Shown here: in pieces, positions 1-7,888 of the stretch
Numbering within the stretch: the first letter of the stretch is position 1
Layout of the letters: each line of letters opens with the position of its first letter
Origin: a bacterium
GTDB taxonomy: Bacteria; Electryoneota; RPQS01
Length of the DNA: 25,238 nucleotides
Direction of reading: 5' to 3'
Assembly (NCBI GenBank): GCA_018814465.1
Contig: JAHIZR010000478.1
Span: forward strand, 1-25,238
The notes under the pieces: generated by a model
What the model was told of the DNA's origin: nothing
Databases searched by the model: none
What the model saw: the letters and a program-made list of their open reading frames with translations, nothing else
Program-made: the position numbers and the translations under genes

Positions 1-11
1 AAGCGCTATTG

Positions 12-48
12 AAAAGCAAAAGCCTCCGATCTGTGTGACCAGAGGCTT
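12..48 (-). terminator. Intrinsic terminator after the sorting-domain protein gene
   Basis: On the minus strand, positions 48 to 20 form a 12-bp stem with two G-U wobbles and a 5-base ACACA loop. It is followed by the T-rich run TTTTGCTTTT (21-12). It begins about 30 bases after the TAA stop of the secreted-protein gene, the expected place for a rho-independent terminator closing that transcript. The stem is also nearly symmetric on the plus strand, where a short A-rich run flanks it, so weak bidirectional action is possible. Confidence 0.75.
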
Positions 49-78
49 CAGCTTAAGTTGGTTGACGCCGCCGACTCT

Positions 79-2151
79 TTACTTCAACAGCATCATTTTG
101 CGGATCGCGGTAAAGTCGGCAGCTTCCAGCTTGTAGAAATACAAACCGGAAGGCAGATTCGCCGCACTGAAAGTCACCGTATGGAAGCCGGCGGAATAGA
201 AACCGGAGGCTGCCGTCGCGACCTGCTGTCCGAGCAGGTTGCTGACGGTTAGGTTCACGTTGGCGTCATGGGGCAAGGCAAACTGAATCTCGGTTGCCGG
301 GTTGAAAGGATTCGGATAGTTCTGGCTCAACTCGAATTCCGTGGGGAGTCCGGTTGCCGGATCCGTAACCGCTTCAATGACTCCCGACCCCAGCAGCAGA
401 ATTTGATAGGCTTGATCATTATGCGAGTTGTTGTTCAGGACCACGCGGCCATTATAAACGCTCTCAATTGTCGGAGAGAAGGTCAAAGTTACTTCCTGCG
501 AATCCAGCGCCGCAATCGTGTAGGTGGCTTGATCGAAGACATAGGAGTTCGAGAAGCTGGGCGGAGTGTAGCTGAATCCGGAAATTACGAGATCATCAAG
601 ATTACCGCGATTATTAACCCAGAACGAGAGAGGCGAAGATGTACCCGTTAAGACCTGTCCGAAATTCAGAGAGGCAACCGAAACTTCAATGATCGGGTAG
701 GGCGGGATAGCCGATGATGTGTCGATATATACCTGAATGCAGGCATTCCCGCCGTCATCGGAGAACCATTCCGCGCCTTCACTGGACGGCTGCCAGGCGA
801 TGATCGGCATGCCCAGATTGCCGGCCTGATTCGGCTGGTCGTTGTCATAGCCTTGGGTGATGGCTCCGGCAGTATGATAAATGTGAGCCACCGTGAAGGA
901 GCCGCCGAAAATATCCACAGGATCTTCAAGCGTTATTTCATTCCATCCCGCAACGACAGTAGGATTACCGATCCAGACGGCTGATCCAGTCGGAGAATCA
1001 TCTTCTTCACTGTTCAGGAAGATACGGAAATCAGCGGTACCGGGACCACCGACATCAACGCGGATTCGAGTAACTTTTGCAGGATAGGAAGTCGGCGTGA
1101 AGGACAGCGCCCAGCCGTTCCCCTCGCTGAAGCCGGAGTAACCATCGGCATCATCGTTATCATCATAGAGGAACCAGCGCGGAATGTCGCCGACGTAGAA
1201 GCGGAGATACGATTCATTGTTTTCAGCCAACGCGTCACCCGCTACGTCGACCGTGCATGTTGCGAAGTAAGTGCCTTCGTCCACGACGGTCAATGACCCT
1301 GTAGAATTAATGACTTCAGCGGCTCCCGCATTCAGCGTCCCGCCGGTATAGGTTTCGGTGAAGACAACCGATTGATCCGGACCTTCAACAGACCAGGTAG
1401 CCGTATAGGATGTCACTGCTGATGTACCGAGATTCTCGATGTAAGCACGAAAAGTTATGGCATCTTCCGGCAGGAAATTGAAGCCGGATTCGCCGGAAGG
1501 CCCCTGATTAAAGCAGTCGCTGGAAGAAAGATCGGTAAAGGGTTCAACGACGCCGCCCGCGCGAATCAGCCAGTCACCACCCGTCTGCGTGATATAGGTG
1601 CCGAACTGATTATTCGAATTCACCCACGCACTGCGCTGGGTGGTTGTGCCAGAGTCAAGAATCGGCTTGAATCCTGTTGTGCCTTGGGGGCCGCCGGGAA
1701 CGGGACCGATAACGGCATAAAAGTCCGTGCCGGATGCGATATTGACAGTTTGATTCAGATCACCCTGCGCCCAACCGAAGGCGGGAACCGGACCGGGAAT
1801 CACCGCGGTGGCCAGAGCTTCACCTTGAACCGGTCCATTGGGGCCATAGATATAGATGTTGCAGTCCGCGTTGGATTGGTCTCCATCCACAAGCAGGATA
1901 TAAATCTCATGCAATTCAAAAGCGGCCGGAGCCGTAAACCTGACCCGAACCCAGTAATTCAGCTGCGGCTGAAAAGTAGACGTGCCACCATCATCATAAC
2001 GAATGGTGTCCGGCTGCTCATCAAGAGCGGCTGAAATTATGGTCATCTCGTGAGGGATATCCTTGAGCGTCATGGCCGTGAAATCATCGGCCAGCGCAGT
2101 TGCTGCCATCGCTGCAAAGCAAAGCATTAAAATCAATGTGATGTTGCGCAT
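79..2151 (-). CDS. Large secreted protein with type IX (Por) C-terminal sorting domain
   Basis: 690 residues. An N-terminal signal peptide is visible (residues 1 to about 21, hydrophobic core ending ATALA). The first 480 residues are beta-rich repeats without a recognised catalytic motif. Residues about 220-320 resemble CARDB/Ig-like adhesion modules. Residues about 487-591 resemble an ASH/choice-of-anchor-D Ig-like domain (VASLNFGQVLTGTSSP). Residues about 611-690 form a classic FlgD-like/type IX sorting domain, starting NYPNPFNPATEIQF and ending with SGLYFYKL and a basic tail. The family knowledge is that such tails direct export through the type IX secretion system and are trimmed or anchored at the surface. 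The ATG is supported by AGGAG 9 bases upstream. A 47-base gap separates it from nadD, so it may be co-transcribed or have its own promoter. The substrate is unknown; an extracellular adhesin or structural role is inferred. Confidence 0.85.
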   Translation of the reverse strand: MRNITLILMLCFAAMAATALADDFTAMTLKDIPHEMTIISAALDEQPDTIRYDDGGTSTFQPQLNYWVRVRFTAPAAFELHEIYILLVDGDQSNADCNIYIYGPNGPVQGEALATAVIPGPVPAFGWAQGDLNQTVNIASGTDFYAVIGPVPGGPQGTTGFKPILDSGTTTQRSAWVNSNNQFGTYITQTGGDWLIRAGGVVEPFTDLSSSDCFNQGPSGESGFNFLPEDAITFRAYIENLGTSAVTSYTATWSVEGPDQSVVFTETYTGGTLNAGAAEVINSTGSLTVVDEGTYFATCTVDVAGDALAENNESYLRFYVGDIPRWFLYDDNDDADGYSGFSEGNGWALSFTPTSYPAKVTRIRVDVGGPGTADFRIFLNSEEDDSPTGSAVWIGNPTVVAGWNEITLEDPVDIFGGSFTVAHIYHTAGAITQGYDNDQPNQAGNLGMPIIAWQPSSEGAEWFSDDGGNACIQVYIDTSSAIPPYPIIEVSVASLNFGQVLTGTSSPLSFWVNNRGNLDDLVISGFSYTPPSFSNSYVFDQATYTIAALDSQEVTLTFSPTIESVYNGRVVLNNNSHNDQAYQILLLGSGVIEAVTDPATGLPTEFELSQNYPNPFNPATEIQFALPHDANVNLTVSNLLGQQVATAASGFYSAGFHTVTFSAANLPSGLYFYKLEAADFTAIRKMMLLK

Positions 2152-2198
2152 GGTGAGTCTCCTTTAAGGTGGATGTTGATTATGTTTGTAGCGCTATT

Positions 2199-2789
2199 TT
2201 AATTTTCGTATAGCTTGTTTGTTCTGATGTACTCCAGCACTGAGCGCGGCAGCAACCGCGACGAAACAGCTCCCCCTTTAATGCTCTCGCGGATTTGTGT
2301 CGCGGAGATATCGACTAATGGCGTGTTCAGGATGCGGACTCGCGCCTTGTAGTCAGGACGCGCGTCCTCCAGATTCACCCCCGGACGAGGCAGAACAGCG
2401 ATTTTCGTATCCCGAAAGATCGCTTCAGGATCGTGCCACAGAGGCATCTCCAACAGGGAATCCGCGCCGATTATGAGCCAAAGTTCACGCTCCTTGGGCG
2501 GCAGGATCGCGATAATTCGCCGAACAGTATCCGATGTATAGGCCGGACCCACAGCCGATTCTTCGAAGTCGGCGCATTCCAGCCGAGGAAACTCCGCAAG
2601 AGCAAGCTGAAGCATTTTCTTGCGATGCGCATAGGGAGTCAGCACGAGATGCTCTTTGTGCGGCGGTTGAGGATTGGGCAGCATCAAAATTCGATCCAGC
2701 TCCAGTTCCCGCCGCGCCGCTTCAAGAGGTTTCAAATGTCCGTAATGAACGGGATCAAACGTTCCGCCGAACATCCCCAAACGAATCAT
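2199..2789 (-). CDS. nadD: Nicotinate-nucleotide adenylyltransferase NadD
   Basis: 196 residues, the usual length. NadD transfers AMP from ATP to nicotinate mononucleotide to give deamido-NAD in cytosolic NAD synthesis. The nucleotidyltransferase signature GGTFDPVHYGH is at residues 8-18 with the HxGH-type histidines H15 and H18. IGAD lies at 107-110. The C-terminal ISxTxIR-type motif is at 161-167 (ISATQIR). The N-terminal MIRLGMFGGTFDP is typical, so the ATG at 2789 is secure. It overlaps the bamD stop by 4 bases (ATGA), which implies translational coupling. It appears to be the last gene of the lnt-bamD run; the next gene downstream has its own strong ribosome binding site. Confidence 0.95.
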   Translation of the reverse strand: MIRLGMFGGTFDPVHYGHLKPLEAARRELELDRILMLPNPQPPHKEHLVLTPYAHRKKMLQLALAEFPRLECADFEESAVGPAYTSDTVRRIIAILPPKERELWLIIGADSLLEMPLWHDPEAIFRDTKIAVLPRPGVNLEDARPDYKARVRILNTPLVDISATQIRESIKGGAVSSRLLPRSVLEYIRTNKLYEN

Positions 2790-3610
2790 TGATTGGACTC
2801 GCCTTCAGGCTGTTGAGCCTTGCGCTCCAGAGCGATTTGCATCAGTTCAGTCGCTCTTCCGAAACCGCCGCCATCAGGGAAACGCCGCAAATAATTTTCG
2901 AATTCCTCATGCGCGCGCCGCCAGTCTTTCAGCCGATAGTAGGACCTGCCAATCAGGAACTGCGCGCGTTCCGCCTGCGAGGTGTCATAATAGTTCGCGA
3001 CCAGCGCTTTTGCATATAGAATTGCGGAAGCGTATTCGCCGACTTGATAGTAGAGTTCGGCCGCCCGATATTCCTTTAATGCCAATTTCTCGCGAGTCGC
3101 CGCCATATAGGAATACGCGCTGTCACTCAAGGCATGTCCCGAATAGTCCTCAAGAAACCGCTGGAAGGCATCGAATGATTTTTTCGTAAACTCCTGATCG
3201 AGCGAATAGTGCGGAGCAAGTTCATAATAGCTCAACGCTTCATAGAAGGATGCATCACCGGCGAGTTCACTGGATGGGAACCGAGTAAACAACCGGTTGA
3301 ATTCATCCGCGGCAACCAGGTAATCGCTCAACTCGAAGCTGCAGCGTCCGAGATAGAAATAGGCGGAATCAATGATCGCCGATCCGGAATAGTTGAGAGT
3401 GATATCGCGCAGAAGCTGCTGCGCGCGATAGTAGCGTTCGTGTTCGAACAGCTCCTTGGCGCGCGCCCAGTCCACATTCACTCCGTCTTCGGAAAGGCGG
3501 TGTCCGCGTTTGGCGCATCCCCCGGCGAAGACGAGCATCACAGCCGCAAGCAGAACCGCGGCGATCAGATAATTAGTTCGGCTCAATCGTAGGTGTTGAT
3601 ATAAGTTCAA
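2786..3610 (-). CDS. bamD: Outer membrane assembly lipoprotein BamD
   Basis: 274 residues. BamD is the essential TPR lipoprotein of the BAM complex, which folds beta-barrel proteins into the outer membrane from the periplasmic side. Residues 14-31 are a hydrophobic lipoprotein signal ending AGGC, so Cys32 should be lipidated. The rest is tandem TPR-like helices (for example YFYLGRCSFELSDYLVAADE and FLIGRSYYRLKDWRRAHEEF), with the BamD/YfiO-like spacing of aromatic residues. The start is a TTG at 3610, chosen because AGGAA lies 6 bases upstream and no ATG precedes the signal peptide. It sits 11 bases after the small envelope gene and overlaps nadD. N-acylation of Cys32 would need Lnt, encoded three genes upstream. 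A generic periplasmic TPR lipoprotein is the main alternative. Confidence 0.88.
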   Translation of the reverse strand: MNLYQHLRLSRTNYLIAAVLLAAVMLVFAGGCAKRGHRLSEDGVNVDWARAKELFEHERYYRAQQLLRDITLNYSGSAIIDSAYFYLGRCSFELSDYLVAADEFNRLFTRFPSSELAGDASFYEALSYYELAPHYSLDQEFTKKSFDAFQRFLEDYSGHALSDSAYSYMAATREKLALKEYRAAELYYQVGEYASAILYAKALVANYYDTSQAERAQFLIGRSYYRLKDWRRAHEEFENYLRRFPDGGGFGRATELMQIALERKAQQPEGESNQ

Positions 3611-3621
3611 GTAGATTCCTG

Positions 3622-3885
3622 TTAACGGCTTCTCACGGAAAACAACAAAAAGATTGCGGCTCCAGTGACGGCAATCATTCCGAGTGGGAGAAGCCAGGGT
3701 TGTGAAGCGCCTGTCGGCAGCGTCGAGTCGGCGGACAGAGCAAGCATTCCAAAACTTGGCAGCAAAGAGTCCGCTTGCAGCGAATCGCCGGCTGATAATT
3801 CAACCGTCTGCGCAAATCCCGCCGCACACAGCAGACAGAAAATAAAATAACATAAAACAGCTTTTCCGCGCAACCGGGAGAGCAT
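3622..3885 (-). CDS. Small envelope protein, signal peptide plus C-terminal LPTG-like anchor
   Basis: 87 residues; family not recognised. Residues 1-25 look like a cleavable signal peptide (hydrophobic run ending AAGFAQ). Residues 26-55 are short, acidic and Ser/Leu-rich. LPTG is at 56-59, a hydrophobic segment follows at about 64-83, and the protein ends with the basic residues RSR. That three-part C-terminus resembles sortase or exosortase sorting signals, although true sortase sites are LPxTG. The nine-residue pattern LxADSxLP[ST] occurs twice (36-44 and 50-58), so LPT may belong to an internal repeat. ATG at 3885 has GGAGG about 10 bases upstream, and the gene starts 3 bases after the stop of the barrel gene. 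A small membrane protein with two spanning helices is the alternative. Confidence 0.65.
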   Translation of the reverse strand: MLSRLRGKAVLCYFIFCLLCAAGFAQTVELSAGDSLQADSLLPSFGMLALSADSTLPTGASQPWLLPLGMIAVTGAAIFLLFSVRSR

Positions 3886-3888
3886 CGC

Positions 3889-4902
3889 TTACAACCTCCA
3901 GCCGAAGGTCAGGGAGCCGATTCCGATTTCAGGCCGCCGTTGGTTGTAGACAATTGCCAGCGCAAATTGAACCAGATCATCCGGCACCAGCAGGCGGGCG
4001 GCGCGGTTTCGAATCCAGTTTACGTCTACCAACCCCACTCCGGTCGTCAGCGCCCAGCGATGACTTCGCGAGAATTGAATGCCGCCGGCGCGCAAGGCTA
4101 TCGATCGAGCAGGCCGCCATTCGATTCCGGCGCGCGGTTCCAGAAACGCGGGCTTGTCGGATTCCGTCAAGTTCATTACCTGAAAAGTGACTTTGACCGC
4201 TTCGCGGTCCAGCGCGATTCCGGCAGAGGTCGAAGAGTCCGACCGCCGGTCAAGCGGGTGCCAATAGCGAGGGCCGGAACTCGGGAAACGCTGGTATTGA
4301 ACTCCGACCTGAATGCCGCGCGGTTTGAGGATCACGCCATAAGAGTAGGCCTCGTCCTCGGGATAGGCGTAGCGATAGAAGCGGTCCACTCTTCCCCCTA
4401 ATGCAACGCGCGGGTGCAGCAGAAGTTTCATGATGATGCTGTTCTGATGCAATCCCAGAGAGCTTTTTGATTCAAAGTTGTGATAGCGTCCCGGATCGTC
4501 CTTCATCATGATCGGCTGTGAAAGCAGCAGCGCGACTGCGATCTCCTTTTTGCGAACCGCAACACCGTTCACCAATAATCTCGCGACATCAACAATCTGC
4601 TGAGCATCCGCCTGAGTTTCAGCCTCGTCCGCGATATAGTTCTTGATTTGCCACATTCCACCCGGATTGAAAAAAAACGAGATCTGTTGGCGGGATTTCC
4701 TCGGAAAGCAGGTCATCCCTGCTGGATTGATGCTCTGGTTCTGGGGCGCATAGTCCAGCGCCAGCGTACTTGCTCCCATGGCCAAATCGCGGCTGTAGGA
4801 CGGATTCGGCGCCAGTGAATACCACTCGAAACCCAACACCGGAGACCACCAGATATCACAGCACAACAAGCAGACCGCTATCCAGAATCCTGTTTGCCGC
4901 AT
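3889..4902 (-). CDS. Predicted outer-membrane beta-barrel protein, PorV/PorQ-like
   Basis: 337 residues from the ATG at 4902. An in-frame upstream start at 4974 would place 72 bases inside lnt. The ATG at 4902 is preferred because it overlaps the lnt stop by one base (TAATG), has GGAGAGAAG just upstream and opens a signal peptide (residues 1 to about 25, ending SPVLG). The mature N-terminus, SRDLAMGASTLALDYAP followed by NPAG, matches the PorV/PorQ/UPF0164 pattern of GARAMGMGGA...NPAGL. The remainder is alternating hydrophobic strands ending in an aromatic-containing strand (TFGWRL), as expected of a barrel. It is sandwiched between lnt and bamD, which fits an envelope role. The specific function is unknown; in Bacteroidota, PorV carries type IX substrates. 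Confidence 0.7.
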   Translation of the reverse strand: MRQTGFWIAVCLLCCDIWWSPVLGFEWYSLAPNPSYSRDLAMGASTLALDYAPQNQSINPAGMTCFPRKSRQQISFFFNPGGMWQIKNYIADEAETQADAQQIVDVARLLVNGVAVRKKEIAVALLLSQPIMMKDDPGRYHNFESKSSLGLHQNSIIMKLLLHPRVALGGRVDRFYRYAYPEDEAYSYGVILKPRGIQVGVQYQRFPSSGPRYWHPLDRRSDSSTSAGIALDREAVKVTFQVMNLTESDKPAFLEPRAGIEWRPARSIALRAGGIQFSRSHRWALTTGVGLVDVNWIRNRAARLLVPDDLVQFALAIVYNQRRPEIGIGSLTFGWRL

Positions 4903-6425
4903 TATCTTCTCTCCCCCCCTGCCTTTCCCGCCCGGCGAAACCGAAGCATGACGAGCAGACCAAGCAACAGGCAAAGGTAAAAGGGATACCAGAATGATTC
5001 CAGTCTGACCGCGAGCGTCCGGTCGCTGCGCAAGGGTAGGGATCCTTTCAGATACCCCGCCTGATCGTAGCCAAGGGTACTCTGAAATCTGCCGCTGGGC
5101 AGAATCAGAGCGCTGATGCCCGTATTGGCGGCGCGGACAATGCTGCGCCGAGTCGCGACCGCGCGCAGGCGCGACAGATAAAGATGCTGATAGGGTCCCG
5201 ATGTGTCGCCATACCAGCCGTCATTTGTGATGTGCGCAAGAATTTGCGCACCGTGATTCACCATGTAGGCAGCGACGTACGGGAAACAGACTTCAAAACA
5301 GATCAAACAGGCAAAGGGCGGAATACCTGTATTCTCGAAAACGGTCGGATGCTCCGCCGGCATGAACTCCGCCTGACCCAGCCGGATATTCCCCAGAAAG
5401 GGAAACGTCTTCTGCCATGGAATACGCTCGCCAAAAGGCACGAGCTGCACTTTGGCGGTGCTTTGCAGTTCAGCGGTGTAAGGCTGCACCACGAAAGCCG
5501 CGTTATAAGGAACGCGATCCTCCACCGCCGCGGATTTGTAGTCGGTCGCCCCGGTAACGATGACGGCATTCAGAGTGTCGGAGAGTTCATTCAGAGCGGT
5601 TCGCGCCCAATTGCGATAGCGCAGCGGGGTCGGCGCAGCGGTTTCAGGCCAGACGAGAAGACTGATCTGTTCTCCGAGCAGCTCATGTGAGATGTCCACA
5701 TGATCCTGAAGAATCTCTTCGGCGTTCATTTGCCATTTTATTTCCGCGGGAGTATTCGCCTGTACCGCCGCGACATTCAATCTGTGGCCGCTTTCATCCA
5801 CTTGCGCCATGCGAACCAATCCATAGATCATGGGCAGAACAAAAACAACGGCTGTAATCCATCTCCAGCTTCTGATCGGATCCATTCGGCGGAGCTGCAG
5901 GAAGACGAGCCCGTTTATGAGCAACACCCAGAATGAAACACCATACCAGTCACCGAGATCCGCGATCTGGATCGCAGGCAGAAATGTTGTTTGCGTCAGC
6001 GCCCAGTTCGCCCACGGGAAGCTGAATTCTCCCGTTCCCCAAAATATTTCTTCGAGCAGATAAAAACTTACAAAGGTCAAGGATGCGAAAAGCGGTCCGT
6101 GTCGTCTGTTCACCGCTGCGGTCAACCAAGAAGCGAACCCCCAAACCGTGCCCAGAATGAGCGTCATCGCAATCACGGAAGGCCAGGCGAAATACCACGG
6201 AGCTCCGCTGTTAAAACCGATCCAGTAGATAATCCCCCAAAAGAAAACCAAGCCCGCGCCATAAGCGGTCCAAAACGGATGACGGGTGGAAGCAGCGGTC
6301 GCCGTGAACAAGAACGGAACCATTGCGATATAGGCTAAAGGCCATAAACCGATCGGCGGAAAGGCCAATATTCCAAGCAGGGCCGACAACCACAGGCCGC
6401 GCTTTTCCAGAAATCGCGTGATCAA
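4902..6425 (-). CDS. lnt: Apolipoprotein N-acyltransferase Lnt
   Basis: 507 residues, normal length. Lnt adds the third acyl chain to the N-terminal cysteine of lipoproteins in the inner membrane. The first 200 residues contain about six membrane segments, residues about 215-465 are the nitrilase-like CN-hydrolase domain, and a last helix lies at about 478-496. The catalytic triad is visible: Glu261 (WPETA), Lys325 (AKVQLVPFGE) and Cys376 (LICFEVCFP). The start is a TTG at 6425 overlapping the upstream TGA as TTGA, with GGGGAG just before it. Its stop overlaps the next start as TAATG, so it is translationally coupled on both sides. Presence of Lnt implies a diderm with triacylated lipoproteins such as BamD. 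Confidence 0.95.
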   Translation of the reverse strand: MITRFLEKRGLWLSALLGILAFPPIGLWPLAYIAMVPFLFTATAASTRHPFWTAYGAGLVFFWGIIYWIGFNSGAPWYFAWPSVIAMTLILGTVWGFASWLTAAVNRRHGPLFASLTFVSFYLLEEIFWGTGEFSFPWANWALTQTTFLPAIQIADLGDWYGVSFWVLLINGLVFLQLRRMDPIRSWRWITAVVFVLPMIYGLVRMAQVDESGHRLNVAAVQANTPAEIKWQMNAEEILQDHVDISHELLGEQISLLVWPETAAPTPLRYRNWARTALNELSDTLNAVIVTGATDYKSAAVEDRVPYNAAFVVQPYTAELQSTAKVQLVPFGERIPWQKTFPFLGNIRLGQAEFMPAEHPTVFENTGIPPFACLICFEVCFPYVAAYMVNHGAQILAHITNDGWYGDTSGPYQHLYLSRLRAVATRRSIVRAANTGISALILPSGRFQSTLGYDQAGYLKGSLPLRSDRTLAVRLESFWYPFYLCLLLGLLVMLRFRRAGKAGGERR

Positions 6426-7447
6426 CTCTCCCCGATTTCGACTTCCCGGTTCTCGGAGGCAGCCTTGTAGGTTGCTTCAACAATCCGCATCAAAGCGGCC
6501 GCATCCTTTCCGGGGGAAAGCGCTTTAGTCTCACGCATGAGCAGCTTCAGAAAATGATCAACTTCATACTCATAGGAGCGCTTGTAGAGATTCTGCGTCC
6601 GTAAGTTTTTGCCGGCGGGCGTTACATTGACAAGATTTCCGCGTATTTCTTTCGTTATCTTCAAGGGATCCAATTCCGCCATGCCCTTATCTCCGCTGAA
6701 TACCGTGAAAGCGGCATTCTCATCCGACATATAGGACCAAGTCGTATTCAGCATAATCGTGCTGCCGCCGGACAGGGAATAGAAAGCGCAAACCGTGTCT
6801 TCCACGGGCAATCCCAAGCGATCCTTCATCATACTGGCGCTGACACGCTGGACTTTGGGATTCCCCATTATCCAGAGGCAGACATCCAGGAGCGGAAGTC
6901 CCAGATCCATCATGACTCCGCCACCGGAGATTCTGGCGTTAGCGAGCCACGGATTACGGGACCAGTTCGATTTCCGTTTGAGCCAGCCGGCGCGGACAAT
7001 TCTCACTTTGCCGAGTTCACGGCCTTCCACAAAATCATGGAGAATCATCGAATCCGGACGGAAGCGAAGATTCATCGCCACCATGAGTTTCCGGTTCGCG
7101 TTTTTCGCTGCTTCGACCATGCGAAGAGCTTCATCCGCGCGGCGAGCAATCGGCTTTTCAACAAGAACGTGTTTTCCCGCGGAGAGGGCGGCTAAGGCAA
7201 GCGCAAGATGAGAATTGGTGGGAGTGTTGATGTGAACAGCATCAATATCATCGCGACTGAAGATTTCATCCGGATCGCGATAAAAGCCGGGAATCTTGAA
7301 TTTCTCGGCGACTTTGACCGCCTTGTCGTATTCAAGATCGGCAATAGCAACCAGATCGGCATACTTATGCTTTTTAAGGATGGGAATATGGACCAGTTGG
7401 GAGATTCCGCCTGCTCCAAGTATGCCGATTCGTAGCTTTTTGGACAT
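6422..7447 (-). CDS. Gfo/Idh/MocA-family NAD(P)-dependent oxidoreductase
   Basis: 341 residues. Family members oxidise or reduce sugars, inositols or biliverdin-like substrates with NAD(P). The Rossmann fold begins at residue 6 with the glycine motif GAGGIS (11-16), and the family EKP motif with its conserved Lys is at 97-99. The C-terminal alpha/beta domain begins near residue 125. The usual GGGxxxDxGxHxxD motif is present at 175-188, but the histidine position is Pro185 (DLGLPLLD). The codon is CCG, so no single-base error restores His. Asp181 and Asp188 are retained. The substrate is unknown. It sits 3 bases after ruvX and overlaps lnt, with no obvious link to either. An altered catalytic mechanism, or a binding role, is possible. 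Confidence 0.85.
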   Translation of the reverse strand: MSKKLRIGILGAGGISQLVHIPILKKHKYADLVAIADLEYDKAVKVAEKFKIPGFYRDPDEIFSRDDIDAVHINTPTNSHLALALAALSAGKHVLVEKPIARRADEALRMVEAAKNANRKLMVAMNLRFRPDSMILHDFVEGRELGKVRIVRAGWLKRKSNWSRNPWLANARISGGGVMMDLGLPLLDVCLWIMGNPKVQRVSASMMKDRLGLPVEDTVCAFYSLSGGSTIMLNTTWSYMSDENAAFTVFSGDKGMAELDPLKITKEIRGNLVNVTPAGKNLRTQNLYKRSYEYEVDHFLKLLMRETKALSPGKDAAALMRIVEATYKAASENREVEIGES

Positions 7448-7450
7448 CGC

Positions 7451-7888
7451 TCAGTCGGTAGTGTCTGTGGGAGCCGCGCGGGATTCGTCCAAATAGGATT
7501 GAAGCATAATCACCGCCGCCGGCATATCCAGTTTGCCGCGCTGCTTTTTCTGTGAGACACCGAGCCGTGACAAAGCGCGGCTGGCATCCTGAGAAGTATA
7601 TCTCTCATCCCAGCGCTTCGTCCGATAGCCACGCTGCTCAAGTTTCTTGATGAATCCGTCAACCTCGCGGGCCTTGGGTCCAACTTCACCGCGAAGTGTC
7701 AAAGGATAACCGACAACGATCAGCTCGACGGTTTCATCTCGGACCGTCTGTTCCAGTCGCGCAAAAAACTCCGCTTCATCCGAGGACCAGACGCCATAAC
7801 CGACCGCAAAAGACTTACGGTCGTCCGATATGGCAACTCCGATGCGACGCGATCCCCAGTCAATCCCGAGGATGCGCGACACAATCAA
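7451..7888 (-). CDS. ruvX: Putative pre-16S rRNA nuclease / Holliday junction resolvase-like RuvX (YqgF)
   Basis: 145 residues, typical for YqgF. This RNase H-fold protein trims the 16S rRNA 5' end in E. coli and acts on Holliday junctions in some bacteria. Motifs are GIDWGSRRIGVA at residues 8-19 (first catalytic Asp), VVGYPLTLRGEVG near 59-71, DERYTSQDA near 94-102, and KLDMPAAVIMLQSYLD near the C-terminus with the last catalytic Asp. The start is probably the TTG at 7888, which overlaps the HU stop as TTGA. A GTG two codons later is an equally plausible start. No strong ribosome site is seen, so coupling to HU translation is likely. Confidence 0.92.
   Translation of the reverse strand: MIVSRILGIDWGSRRIGVAISDDRKSFAVGYGVWSSDEAEFFARLEQTVRDETVELIVVGYPLTLRGEVGPKAREVDGFIKKLEQRGYRTKRWDERYTSQDASRALSRLGVSQKKQRGKLDMPAAVIMLQSYLDESRAAPTDTTD

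Noticed and set aside
2..2198. 9-base direct repeat AGCGCTATT at 2-10 and 2190-2198 flanking the secreted-protein gene
   Set aside because: It is short and contains the palindrome AGCGCT. There is no transposase or other mobile mark, so it is probably chance rather than a target-site duplication.
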